Part shown: piece after piece, positions 1-8,902 of the stretch | How positions within the stretch are numbered: position 1 is the first letter of the stretch | How the letters are laid out: each line of letters starts with the position of its first letter | Assembly: GCA_028281005.1 (NCBI GenBank) | Contig: JANQKS010000131.1 | Location: 57,927 to 121,926 of the forward strand | Length of the DNA: 64,000 bases | Source of the DNA: Pseudomonadales bacterium | GTDB taxonomy: Bacteria > Pseudomonadota > Gammaproteobacteria > Pseudomonadales > Azotimanducaceae | Reading direction: 5' to 3' | Translations under genes and position numbers: made by a program | Notes under the pieces: model-generated | Told to the model about the DNA's origin: nothing | The model's database searches: none | What the model saw: the letters and a program-made list of their open reading frames with translations, nothing else

Positions 1-1148
1 AACGTGCTCAGCCGATTAGAGCTCTGGTCACCGGTAACTGCCACGCTGACGTCGTCTTTGTTGTAGCTGGCAATGCCGCGCTGGAATTCCGTACGTCCGC
101 GGCTGTGTCGTAACGGTGTTGCCAAGCTTGCCCTGATTCGCAGGGTTCCTCCCGCTTGCGCCCCGGCGATGTGGCGAATGGCTGGTTTGGCCAGCAGCAG
201 GAGCGTGACAATGGTCGACACAGGGTTTCCGGGAAGGCCAAAAACGTGGCAGTTTTTAATGCGTCCTACGGCCAGCGGTTTTCCCGGCTTGAGGTTTAAG
301 CGCCAGAAATTTAGCTCGCCTAGAGCGGTGATGGTGGCGGTGACAAAATCTGCGTCCCCTACCGAAACTCCGCCGCTGGTAATCAGCACGTCACATCGTT
401 CACAAGCATCCTCGAAGGCTTGTTGCACGGTGTGCGCGTCGTCCGCCAATCTACCTAAATCAATGGTTTCGCAAGGTGCATCGCGCAGCAGGTTAAGCAC
501 GGTGAAGCGGTTGGAGTCGTAGATCTGACCTTCTTGCAATTGCGTCGGCGGGGTGCCCGGATCGACCAGTTCGTCGCCGGTGGAGAACACGCCCACCTTG
601 GGGAGGGCAAACACGCTAAGCTGGTCGACACCCGCGGCGGCTAACGCGCCTAACGCAAAGCCGTGCAACACCTCACCGGCATGGGCTAATTCAGAGCCGG
701 CGCTGACATCGTGGCCGATGGGTCGCACATATGATTCGGAGGGGTGATGAGGCGCAAAACTGATCAGATCGCCGCTAATCTGCGCAACTTCTTCCTGCAG
801 CAACACTTGATCCGCACCTTCAGGCACCTTGGCACCGGTAAACACTCGCACGCAGGTGCCAGGTGTTAAATTGCCCGGATAAGGATGGCCCGCCAAACTT
901 TCACCGAGGCAACGCAGTGCTTGCTCGGGTTGCGCGCTGAAGTCAGTCAAACGCACCGCATAGCCGTCCATGGCTGAAGCGTTAAACGGCGGCAAATCTA
1001 ATGGCGCTTGCACGGCGTGCGCCAGTACCCGTCCATACGCATCCTGTAGCGGCAGTGTTTCTTGGCTGGGTGTGCTGGGCAAATCTCGGAACAGCCGTTG
1101 TAACGCTTCCTCCAGATCCAACGGTTGGCTATTCTGGGCCAATGACAA
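1..1148 (-). CDS. moeA: Molybdopterin molybdenumtransferase MoeA, 3' end outside the window
   Basis: MoeA inserts molybdate into adenylated molybdopterin in molybdenum cofactor synthesis in the cytoplasm. The minus strand is open from about 1148 to the window edge and encodes PPFNASAMDGYAVR near the N-terminus, then FSTGDELVDPG, SGGVSVGD and GLPGNPVS, all family signatures in the expected order. About 30 C-terminal residues appear to lie beyond base 1, judged against E. coli MoeA. No ATG or GTG is usable: an in-frame stop lies near 1200, and the only fitting starts are TTG at 1148 or 1142. The start therefore overlaps the start of the divergent tsaB. The family is certain; the start is not. 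Confidence 0.93.
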   Translation of the reverse strand, partial: MSLAQNSQPLDLEEALQRLFRDLPSTPSQETLPLQDAYGRVLAHAVQAPLDLPPFNASAMDGYAVRLTDFSAQPEQALRCLGESLAGHPYPGNLTPGTCVRVFTGAKVPEGADQVLLQEEVAQISGDLISFAPHHPSESYVRPIGHDVSAGSELAHAGEVLHGFALGALAAAGVDQLSVFALPKVGVFSTGDELVDPGTPPTQLQEGQIYDSNRFTVLNLLRDAPCETIDLGRLADDAHTVQQAFEDACERCDVLITSGGVSVGDADFVTATITALGELNFWRLNLKPGKPLAVGRIKNCHVFGLPGNPVSTIVTLLLLAKPAIRHIAGAQAGGTLRIRASLATPLRHSRGRTEFQRGIASYNKDDVSVAVTGDQSSNRLST

Positions 1149-1834
1149 ATGTCCTATGTATTGAAACGAGTGGTGCGCATTGTAGCCTGGCGCTGAGCGT
1201 TAGTGGGCAGCTCTACCATCGTGATCGCCAATTGCAACGTTCGCACAACCAACGCTTGCTTAAGTTGTTGGATGAACTGTGCACGCAAGCAGAGGTGTTA
1301 CCGCGCCAGCTTGATGTGGTGGCATTCGGCTGTGGCCCAGGTTCTTTTACCGGTGTGCGTATCGCGGCGGCGGCCTGTCAAGCAATTGCACTGGCCGGTG
1401 ATGCCGCCGTAGTCACGCTGCCGAGTTCGCTGGCACTGGCGCTGTCTGCGCAGCAGGCGCAGCCTCAAGCCGCAGGCTACCTGTGTAGTATCAAGAGTCG
1501 TGGTGAAGCCTACTACCAGTCCGCTTATGTGCCCGCAGCGCCACCCAATGGTGCCGATAGTTTGGGTGTGCAATGTATCGAGCCGGATGTATTGGTCGAC
1601 GCGCCGCCGTCGTGGCTTGCACAGCAATCCGTCAGCCGCTGGGTGGGTGTGGGCACACCACCCACATGGTGGCCGCAGACGCTTGAGCTGGCTTGGTTGC
1701 CGGATATAGCACCAAGCGCCTTACACAGCTTGGACTGGGTGTTGCAGCAACATGCTGCTGGTGCCTCCCAGCCCGCCGAGTCAGCTCTGCCGCGTTATGT
1801 CGAAGGGGACTCACCCTGGAAAAAAAGTGCCTGA
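1142..1834 (+). CDS. tsaB: tRNA threonylcarbamoyladenosine synthesis protein TsaB
   Basis: TsaB is the non-catalytic partner of TsaD in the complex that makes the t6A modification next to the anticodon of ANN-decoding tRNAs. The 230-residue product matches the usual length (231 in E. coli). It opens with MTNVLCIETSGAHCSLAL, carries the GPGSFTGVRIA stretch typical of the ASKHA fold, and ends in a WKKSA tail like other TsaB proteins. The ATG at 1142 is preferred over an upstream in-frame ATG at 1001 because the conserved N-terminus begins there. It overlaps the moeA start divergently, and rsmJ overlaps its 3' end. Confidence 0.95.
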   Translation: MTNVLCIETSGAHCSLALSVSGQLYHRDRQLQRSHNQRLLKLLDELCTQAEVLPRQLDVVAFGCGPGSFTGVRIAAAACQAIALAGDAAVVTLPSSLALALSAQQAQPQAAGYLCSIKSRGEAYYQSAYVPAAPPNGADSLGVQCIEPDVLVDAPPSWLAQQSVSRWVGVGTPPTWWPQTLELAWLPDIAPSALHSLDWVLQQHAAGASQPAESALPRYVEGDSPWKKSA

Positions 1835-2594
1835 CGAACACGCGCTTGGAAATGTCGAGTTGCCCGAGATTGTGCTGCAAAAGTTTCCGTTGTACACAGC
1901 AGATATTGCGGCGCTTGCAGGTACGGTGTACGCCGAGTTGTGTGAGCTGCGTCAAGCCGACCAGGCACCATCGATCCAGCAGGGTGTCGCGGTTTGGTTG
2001 GATGATGAAGGGCTGCAACTGATTAATGCGGCGGTCATGCCGCCTTTGCGTTTGCGCGATAAAGAGCTACAACAGCGCTGGCGTGGAGGCTCACTGTTGG
2101 CGCAGGCCTGTGGGGTGAAGCGGGGTGGCCATAGCGTATTGGATCCTTTCGCCGGTTTTGGCTTAGACGCGCTAACGCTGGTGCACGGCGGTAATGAAGT
2201 GAGCGCCGGTGAAAAACATCCCTTGGTCTGGTTGATGCAAACGGAGTTTGCCCAGCGCATGCAACTGGCGCTCGACAGCGCACTAACCGATGCGGTGGCT
2301 TTCATGCGCCAGACAGAGCGCCAATGGGACATCGTCTACCTAGACCCGATGTTTCCAGCGCGACGCAAGCGCGCGCTGCCGAATCTTGCCCTGCAACACC
2401 TCCAGCAGCTTACACTATCGTCGGATCAGTCTGCGCAGACAGAGCCAGGCGCGGACATCGAGCTTTACCTGTCATTGGCTAAAGCACACGCCCAGCGCCG
2501 GGTTGTGCTAAAACGACGTGTAAAGGACCCAACCATTGGGCAACCGGCCCACCAACTCAGTGGCCAAGCGGTACGTTTCGACGTCTACCTGTAA
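1827..2594 (+). CDS. rsmJ: 16S rRNA (guanine-1516-N2)-methyltransferase RsmJ
   Basis: RsmJ methylates guanine 1516 of 16S rRNA using S-adenosylmethionine. The product has the SAM-binding motif LDPFAGFGLDALTL, the family motif YLDPMFPARRKRA, a basic RVVLKRR stretch and the usual FDVYL end. A GTG at 1827 with a nearby GGAA gives 255 residues, close to the 250 of E. coli RsmJ; an ATG at 1797 would add ten residues. Either start overlaps the end of tsaB, so translation is probably coupled. The 33 bases to the convergent plsB stop hold no clear terminator. Confidence 0.92.
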   Translation: MPDEHALGNVELPEIVLQKFPLYTADIAALAGTVYAELCELRQADQAPSIQQGVAVWLDDEGLQLINAAVMPPLRLRDKELQQRWRGGSLLAQACGVKRGGHSVLDPFAGFGLDALTLVHGGNEVSAGEKHPLVWLMQTEFAQRMQLALDSALTDAVAFMRQTERQWDIVYLDPMFPARRKRALPNLALQHLQQLTLSSDQSAQTEPGADIELYLSLAKAHAQRRVVLKRRVKDPTIGQPAHQLSGQAVRFDVYL

Positions 2595-2627
2595 CCTGCT
2601 CGCATACAGCCTGTTGTTCGCTGAAGC

Positions 2628-4982
2628 TTATTGGTTAGCCTGGGAGGCTACCCCGTGTCGGATTTGCGGGTCGATGACAAACTCCGCCGCGCGCATAACT
2701 CGCTCCAGGACCCGATCATATTGCAGGGTGCCGTCACCACATTCGCTGAGAATACGGTGCGCCATCAGTGTATCGATGAATTGATCAAACAAGCCTTGAT
2801 CGGAAAACTCGGGTGCATTGATGCCGTACAGGCGCGACATGCGTTGTGCCACCGTGCGGCTTGAGGCCAGTAGATCTGCGCGATTAATGGGTCCTTCCGT
2901 CAACTTGTGAATGACAATAAACATACGCTCCAGCGTCTGGCTGACGAGATTGGAGAGTAAGGTCAGCTGCAGGTGCTGCGGCTGCCCGGGATGTGGCGGT
3001 GATACTTCTTCGCTATCGGTGCGCAGCAGCTTGAGGTGCGTCATGACCTGCAACGTTTCATCCAGTTTTGACAGGTCGTTGCTAATGGATAACTCCGCGG
3101 TGAGATAAGGGTAGATGAGTGTGACCATGCGCCGCAGTTGCTCCATACTGATGCCGCGCCGGCGTTTCACCATCAGACACGCAGCCAGCGACGGTAGCGC
3201 CAGGGTATGCACGACGTTGTTTCGGTACCAGGTCATTAAAACCGCGGTAAAAGGGTCGTGCCCGAGAACTGTGCCGAAATCTTCTTCTTCACGCTGTAAC
3301 ATGCCCAACGATTCAACCTGCTCAACAATTTGGCGCGCCGGTAGCTCGCTGACGGCAATACCGTTGTCTCTGTGTAACTGATGCAACAGGCGCTGGTAAC
3401 AGGTGATTTGCTGCTCCAGGCGGTGCTGCTCAATGGCCAGCTTCGGTGTAGCCAAAGTCACCAGGGCGACGAGGTTGACCGGATTGAGGCTGGCCTGTTG
3501 ATTGATGCGCTGCATGATTTCTTCACCCAACAAACGCAGTGATTCCGCCTGGGCTAGATCCGGCCTGGCCAGCCATTCGTCGAGTTTGATCGGATGGCCA
3601 AAATTGACCTTGACCCGGCCGAAGTTTTGCCGGATGAGTTTGATGTTGCGAAACAAATCACCCACCGATTCTTCTTTCTTGTCGGCGCCGCGCAATTCGG
3701 ATAAATAACTGGCAGCCTCGACCAGCTTCTCATAACCAAAATAAACCGGCACAAACGCCAGCGGTTTGGGTAAACCGCGCTGTTGATGTTCCACACTCAT
3801 CTTTAAGAGCCCCATGCGTGCGGGCAGCAGCCGTCCGGTACGCGTGCGCCCGCCTTCGGGGAAAAACTCAACACAATGGCCGCGACGATAGACCTGGTAA
3901 AGGTATTCGTTAAACACTGCGGTATATACGGGATCATCGCGAAAGCTGCGACGCATAAAAAAAGCGCCACCACGGCGCAAGAAACCGCCCAGCACCGGCA
4001 GGTTCAGATTATCTCCTGCGGCAATATGCGGAATCATGAAGCCGCGGTAGTACAGCAAGTAGCTCAGCAGCAAATAATCCAAATGGCTGCGATGGGAGGG
4101 CACATAAACCAGGCAATGTGTAGAACTGGTCTCTTCCAAACTATTCAGGCCGGTCACTTCTATGCCGTCGTAGATGCGGTTCCAAAACCAGCTTAACAAA
4201 CGCGCCAGTACACGGATGGTGGGATAGGACATGTCCGAAGCGATGGTATGCGCGTGTTTGACCGCCAGTTTGTGTTGTTTGTCCTGTTTAGCCCCTTGCG
4301 CCACCTGCTCGGCGATCGCCTGGCGTACGCCTTTGGCGTTTACAACTTGGTCCACCAGCGTGCGGCGGTGGGAAAAATCAGGGCCCAGCGCGGTTTGTTT
4401 CTGTTGCCGCATGCGCACGCGCAGCAAACGCGCTGCTCTTCGCGCCAAAATTTCCGGTGACTCTTGGGCGTCGATCATGTCTTGTAAGTGCAACGGCCGG
4501 CCGGTGTGTACAAAAATGTTCCGCCTATTGATGAGCAGGTTGAGCAGGCGTTTAAAACGCCCTGTGGCGGCCCAGTGCTCCGAGGTGAAGCTGTTCCACA
4601 GGTTTTCGCTGCTCATGGCGCGACCCCAGAATACGGACACGGGGATAAAGACCAGGTGTTCATGCAAATGTTCTGGCGCCTGCAGCAAGCGCATCAGGCG
4701 TTTCGACTGTGACGCCATGGTCATGCGTCCACCTTTGGCCCGGTACAGGCAAAAGAAACGGCTGTTTTCGCTGAAGTTATTGCTGACGATGTTCTTGCGC
4801 GGCGAAACCAAGCCGGTTTCAGCACAAACCAGGTCCAACATAACTAAGTCGGTTAGCGCGCGGTGATGCAAGACATAAACCACCTCGGCGGGCGGGGTAG
4901 GGACGTTGTCGGCACCGGTCAAGGATGGCCGTGCGATCAACTTCAAGAAGAAGCGGTTCAACCTATACAGTAGACGTTTCAT
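2628..4982 (-). CDS. plsB: Glycerol-3-phosphate 1-O-acyltransferase PlsB
   Basis: PlsB acylates the sn-1 position of glycerol-3-phosphate, the first committed step of phospholipid synthesis, at the inner membrane. The 784-residue protein (807 in E. coli) contains the acyltransferase HX4D motif in PSHRSHLDYLLLSYLL and the substrate-binding FPEGGRTRTGRLL motif. The ATG at 4982 starts MKRLLYRLNRFFLKL, a basic amphipathic N-terminus. It follows gspD by about 80 bases on the same strand and is the last gene of the minus-strand run that begins with map. Having PlsB behind secretin genes is unusual but says little about its function. Confidence 0.96.
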   Translation of the reverse strand: MKRLLYRLNRFFLKLIARPSLTGADNVPTPPAEVVYVLHHRALTDLVMLDLVCAETGLVSPRKNIVSNNFSENSRFFCLYRAKGGRMTMASQSKRLMRLLQAPEHLHEHLVFIPVSVFWGRAMSSENLWNSFTSEHWAATGRFKRLLNLLINRRNIFVHTGRPLHLQDMIDAQESPEILARRAARLLRVRMRQQKQTALGPDFSHRRTLVDQVVNAKGVRQAIAEQVAQGAKQDKQHKLAVKHAHTIASDMSYPTIRVLARLLSWFWNRIYDGIEVTGLNSLEETSSTHCLVYVPSHRSHLDYLLLSYLLYYRGFMIPHIAAGDNLNLPVLGGFLRRGGAFFMRRSFRDDPVYTAVFNEYLYQVYRRGHCVEFFPEGGRTRTGRLLPARMGLLKMSVEHQQRGLPKPLAFVPVYFGYEKLVEAASYLSELRGADKKEESVGDLFRNIKLIRQNFGRVKVNFGHPIKLDEWLARPDLAQAESLRLLGEEIMQRINQQASLNPVNLVALVTLATPKLAIEQHRLEQQITCYQRLLHQLHRDNGIAVSELPARQIVEQVESLGMLQREEEDFGTVLGHDPFTAVLMTWYRNNVVHTLALPSLAACLMVKRRRGISMEQLRRMVTLIYPYLTAELSISNDLSKLDETLQVMTHLKLLRTDSEEVSPPHPGQPQHLQLTLLSNLVSQTLERMFIVIHKLTEGPINRADLLASSRTVAQRMSRLYGINAPEFSDQGLFDQFIDTLMAHRILSECGDGTLQYDRVLERVMRAAEFVIDPQIRHGVASQANQ

Positions 4983-5063
4983 GGTTGGCGTTCAGAACCA
5001 TCGGCGAGCTGGCCGTTAGCGCAGTTGGTGCGGCCAGCCGCTGCGATGGTCTTAACCGTGTTC

Positions 5064-6983
5064 TTAGTCTGGTCGAACGCCTTCAACCAAATCATCGAGC
5101 TCCGAGCCGCCCGAAGTGATTTCGGTATCCCATACCGCGTTGTACTTGTCTGCAGTGACGTTTTGCGCATCCTCTTTGGAGCGTATCACCGTCGGACGCA
5201 GAAAAACCAATAGATTGGTTTTGGTGTTTTCTTTGCTGCGGGATCTAAACAGGTTTCCTAACAGCGGGATGCTGCCTAAACCCGGGACTCGGGATTCGGA
5301 TTCGGTGACGTCGTCTTGTATCAAACCGCCGAGCACAATGGTTTGCCGGTCTTCCGCCAAAATAGTGGTTTCGATAGTGCGTTTGGAGGTGACCACGTCG
5401 GCAAACGCTTCGCCGCCCACCGGTGTGGCTAACACGTTGGTGATTTGCTGGGCCACATCCAAACGTACCGATGAGTCATCGTGAACATAAGGTGTGACCG
5501 TTAGCTCCACGCCCACGTCTTCGCGTTGTACGGTGGTAAAGGGGTTGCTGGTGCCGTCACCGGTAGTGGTGAAAGAACCGGTGCGAAACGGCACTTCACG
5601 CCCAACCAAAATGTGAGCTTCTTGGTTGTCCAAGGTCAAAATGCTGGGTGTGGACAGCAGATTGGCTTCGCTGTTGGTGGCCAGCGCCGTCACTACCGCG
5701 CCAAAAGATATCGCATCGGCGTCAATTTTGGCCGCAGCCAGGGTTGGGCTGGTGACGGTGGCTAAGCCGGTGAGGACGTCAATCTGATCTTCGTCGTTAA
5801 TCAAGTTGGAAAACAGCGAAGATATGACCCCCTGGAGGCTGGTGGTCACGAATGGCACAGTTTCGCCGGAACCGTCTGCAGCAGCCATTTCGACGCCGAG
5901 ATCTCTGCTGTTGTCCAAGGTCAGTTCGACGATGGCCGCTTCGATCAATACCTGAGAACGCCGTACATCCAGTTTGTTAACAATTTCGATGATTTCCGCC
6001 ATGGACCCCGGGTCGGCGCGCACCACTATGGCATTGAGGGTTTCATCCGCCTGGATGGTGATTTCTTGGGCACCTTCTTCCTGGCCGGCGCCACGGCCGG
6101 TGAGGATGCCGCTGAGAATGTTCGCCACGTTAACCGCGTCGGCGTACTTCAACAGCAGCACCTGGGTCGCATCAGTGGTGGTGGCCGGCTGGTCGAGTTT
6201 GTCGACAATCTTCAGGACCTCGGCGATAGGGCGCGGTTTGCCGCGTAGCACCAAGGAGTTGTTACGTTCATTGGCGATGATCTGCACACGCTGGGGACCT
6301 TTGGCGTTTCTGCCAATCTGCTCGGGTGCAACTTTTTCAAGGATCGCCACCACGGTCCCCACCCAAGCCTCTTTTAAAGGCACCATGACCACATCCTCTT
6401 CGTCGGAGACATCAATTTGTTCGATGTACTTCTTCAAACGGATGATGTTGTCGGCGTGATCGCTGATGATCACCACGTTGGGTTTGGCGACGGATGCGAT
6501 ATGACCATATTGGGGGATCAACGGCCGGAGGATTTTGACCAGTTCTGCGGAATCGACGTTTTGCGCGGTGATGACCCGGGTGACCAATTCCTCCGGAGCG
6601 ACCGTACTGAGCTCTCCTTGGGCGCCGGGGGTCTGTTTGCCGGTGGCGTTTTGCTGGATGCGCACCACGTCACCGGACGGCACCGCGGTGAAGTTGTGCA
6701 AACGCAACACACTCAAAAACAGGGCATACACACCTTCTTTGTCCATGGGGGTGTCGGAAATGACGGTCACACTGCCTTTAAGCCGTGGGTCGATGACAAA
6801 AGTTTTGCCGGTAATTTCAGCCACCTGGGCCACAAACTCGTGGATGTCGGCATTTTTAGCGGTCATCCGCCAAGTTTGTTCTTGTGCCCAGCTGGCGGCG
6901 CTCAGCCAACAGCTGAGACATGCCAATACCGTGATGAGCCATCTGCTTTTCATGTTGTGTTTCATTGTTCTGTTGTTGCTCAT
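5064..6983 (-). CDS. gspD: Type II secretion system secretin GspD
   Basis: GspD forms the outer-membrane channel of the type II secretion system. From ATG 6983 the product is 639 residues: a signal peptide ending near SCWLSAASWA, N-domains with TGKTFVIDPRLKGSVTV, then the secretin core with VPFRTGSFTTTG and the C-terminal VPGLGSIPLLGNLFR and FLRPTVI motifs. Other in-frame ATGs lie at 7004, 6962 and 6950; the open frame extends further upstream but would run into gspC. It follows gspC by 37 bases. The other T2SS core genes (gspE to gspM) are not in this window. Confidence 0.94.
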   Translation of the reverse strand: MSNNRTMKHNMKSRWLITVLACLSCWLSAASWAQEQTWRMTAKNADIHEFVAQVAEITGKTFVIDPRLKGSVTVISDTPMDKEGVYALFLSVLRLHNFTAVPSGDVVRIQQNATGKQTPGAQGELSTVAPEELVTRVITAQNVDSAELVKILRPLIPQYGHIASVAKPNVVIISDHADNIIRLKKYIEQIDVSDEEDVVMVPLKEAWVGTVVAILEKVAPEQIGRNAKGPQRVQIIANERNNSLVLRGKPRPIAEVLKIVDKLDQPATTTDATQVLLLKYADAVNVANILSGILTGRGAGQEEGAQEITIQADETLNAIVVRADPGSMAEIIEIVNKLDVRRSQVLIEAAIVELTLDNSRDLGVEMAAADGSGETVPFVTTSLQGVISSLFSNLINDEDQIDVLTGLATVTSPTLAAAKIDADAISFGAVVTALATNSEANLLSTPSILTLDNQEAHILVGREVPFRTGSFTTTGDGTSNPFTTVQREDVGVELTVTPYVHDDSSVRLDVAQQITNVLATPVGGEAFADVVTSKRTIETTILAEDRQTIVLGGLIQDDVTESESRVPGLGSIPLLGNLFRSRSKENTKTNLLVFLRPTVIRSKEDAQNVTADKYNAVWDTEITSGGSELDDLVEGVRPD

Positions 6984-7020
6984 ATGCCTGACCACTTCAT
7001 TCATGACGCACAAGCAGCGC

Positions 7021-7968
7021 CTATTGCATCCCCGACAGCGAGGCGGTGATGAAAAAACGCCGCGAACCGCGCTGCACTTCGATGCGCGCGGTACCCTGGG
7101 CCATGATGTTGGCCAATTCCATTTGATCCTGTTGGATATCCCCCACCGGCCGGCCATTCACCGACAGGATGACATCCCCCGGCTGCAGTCCAGTCTGTCG
7201 CAGGTAAGGTGATTGGGCGATATCGCCAATGCGATAGCCGCCGCCTTGGGACGCATCGACGGCTTCGATACCCAATTCGTCTAAGGTGCCGCTGGCATCT
7301 GCCGCCAGCTTTTCGGTGTACGTTTCTAACACCGCCATGGGATCCGGCTGTTCACCCTGCTGATCCTCCGCGGTATCCGGCAGGCGCTCGATGCGCCCGG
7401 CAGGTACCTGAGGCTGTAGGGTATCGGCTGCCAGCGGCATGGCGTCTTGATCCTCCGCAGCCGCTGCGTCGACCGGACTGGCCACAAATTGCGACTTAGG
7501 TTTGGGGAACATGAGGGTTTCGCGCGTACCGGCACGGCGCAGGATGATGCGGTCGGTGAGTACATCTTCAAGTTTGGCGTTGCCGGGCAGGGTATCGCCC
7601 ACGGCATACAGTTTGCCCGGTTTGCCGCGTTGCGCGACGATGGCCGCTGAGTCCGCTGTTTCATCCGCCACAAACACACTTTGCAGTTCAAGCGGTAGGC
7701 GGGTTTGTACGGCCGGCTCGTTGCTGGCGGTGATGACCGGAGCCCGGCCCGCTTCGCCGAACAAATGTTTTGACAGGATCCAGTTGACGTTGGCGGGCGC
7801 TCGCTGGGGTGTGGCGGGTTGTGTATTGGCCGGCGAAAGGCTGACACTGGGTGTAACCGGTGTGTCAAAGAACGTCCAAATTGTAGTGGCCAACGTATAA
7901 GCAATGGCGGCCACCAGGAGCCAACGCACCGGTTCTACACCTTTGCTAATTACGCTGTCATACCACAT
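7021..7968 (-). CDS. gspC: Type II secretion system protein GspC
   Basis: GspC is the inner-membrane clamp that links the T2SS inner platform to the secretin GspD. The 315-residue protein has one N-terminal membrane segment (WLLVAAIAYTLATTIWTFF), a homology region with WILSKHLFGEAG and ELQSVFVADE, and a C-terminal PDZ-like domain (YLRQTGLQPGDVILSVNG). The ATG at 7968 has a weak AGGA about ten bases upstream. The 202 bases between it and gspN (7969-8170) show no gene and may hold its promoter. Its neighbour gspD is its known partner. Confidence 0.92.
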   Translation of the reverse strand: MWYDSVISKGVEPVRWLLVAAIAYTLATTIWTFFDTPVTPSVSLSPANTQPATPQRAPANVNWILSKHLFGEAGRAPVITASNEPAVQTRLPLELQSVFVADETADSAAIVAQRGKPGKLYAVGDTLPGNAKLEDVLTDRIILRRAGTRETLMFPKPKSQFVASPVDAAAAEDQDAMPLAADTLQPQVPAGRIERLPDTAEDQQGEQPDPMAVLETYTEKLAADASGTLDELGIEAVDASQGGGYRIGDIAQSPYLRQTGLQPGDVILSVNGRPVGDIQQDQMELANIMAQGTARIEVQRGSRRFFITASLSGMQ

Positions 7969-8170
7969 TGGTACTTAGGTCCTTTTTCCCCAAGTGTTTT
8001 GCAAGCGGTTATCGCGCACACCCCGGCTCGATTTATCGCACAAAAGATTGTCCTCGCCGCCTGTTACGCTTGGATGAATTTACTACCAATCCTACTAAAC
8101 CCGCGAGCATTAGACCTCAACTACGAGGAGTTATTTCGAGTTTTTATAACTGCGCTCTAAGTTGCTGATT

Positions 8171-8902
8171 TTAAAAGATTTGCTCTTCAACCTCTATGAC
8201 CACAGCGTGATCTGGGTCACTGCCGGGCCATGCATTACCAACCAGTTTGGTAAATAACTTTGTAATGCTCACTTTGGCGAAGCCATCTTCGCCTAAGGTG
8301 GCGATCATGACGGGGGTTTGCTGCCCGCTTACATAGACGATCGCCTCCGGGGATCCGGCTGCGGACATGCTCAGAAAAGCGCTTAAGGGAGGCAGGGTGG
8401 ACTCACGCAGAATGCCGGACAACGTATACCGCACCAACCCACCAGACCAGTCAATTTGGCCATCCAACTGAGTGATCTGGCTGCTGTCGGTCTGCAGCGC
8501 CACGGACGTGGGCTGCAGCACAAATTGGCCGCTCACAAAGATATCGTATGGACGCAGCAGCGGGTTAACAGCGCTGTTGTCGATGTTGCCTTGAGCCTGG
8601 GTTTGCAACGAGTTGAAACCGGCGGCTGAGTAACCGTTGAGTTGTTTGCCGTCACCCTCCAAACGCCAGTCGTAACCCGGTTGCAGTTGTAGCAGAGAAG
8701 TGGCTGCAAAGTCCCAGTTGACTGTCCCCAGCGGCAGGCCATTCACCAGCAAATTAGCCTGGCCCTGCCAAACCGTGCCGCGGGTGTCCGTCATATCGGC
8801 TTGACCGCCGGCTTCCAGGAGCCGGTCCAGCAGACCAGCAGGTGCAAACGCCACAGAAAAGCCAAGAAATAAAAGGACACCGGCTAGCAGATAACGGATC
8901 AT
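8171..8902 (-). CDS. gspN: Type II secretion system protein GspN
   Basis: GspN is an accessory inner-membrane T2SS protein present in only some systems. The 243-residue product has an N-terminal hydrophobic segment (YLLAGVLLFLGFSVAFA), then a family-like stretch with DTRGTVWQGQANL and NWDFAATSLLQLQ, and a beta-rich periplasmic domain. Its ATG overlaps the dapE stop by four bases (ATGA), so it is co-translated with a lysine-pathway gene. Placing gspN upstream of gspC-gspD rather than at the end of a full gsp operon is noteworthy. The assignment rests on overall pattern and the gspCD neighbours. Confidence 0.85.
   Translation of the reverse strand: MIRYLLAGVLLFLGFSVAFAPAGLLDRLLEAGGQADMTDTRGTVWQGQANLLVNGLPLGTVNWDFAATSLLQLQPGYDWRLEGDGKQLNGYSAAGFNSLQTQAQGNIDNSAVNPLLRPYDIFVSGQFVLQPTSVALQTDSSQITQLDGQIDWSGGLVRYTLSGILRESTLPPLSAFLSMSAAGSPEAIVYVSGQQTPVMIATLGEDGFAKVSITKLFTKLVGNAWPGSDPDHAVVIEVEEQIF

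Noticed and set aside
73..1164. Plus-strand open frames at 73-522, 553-747 and 970-1164
   Set aside because: They lie opposite moeA, whose conserved motifs are read on the minus strand throughout.
7819..8160. Plus-strand 113-codon frame across the gspC 5' end
   Set aside because: It overlaps gspC on the opposite strand, has no family pattern and no start signal.
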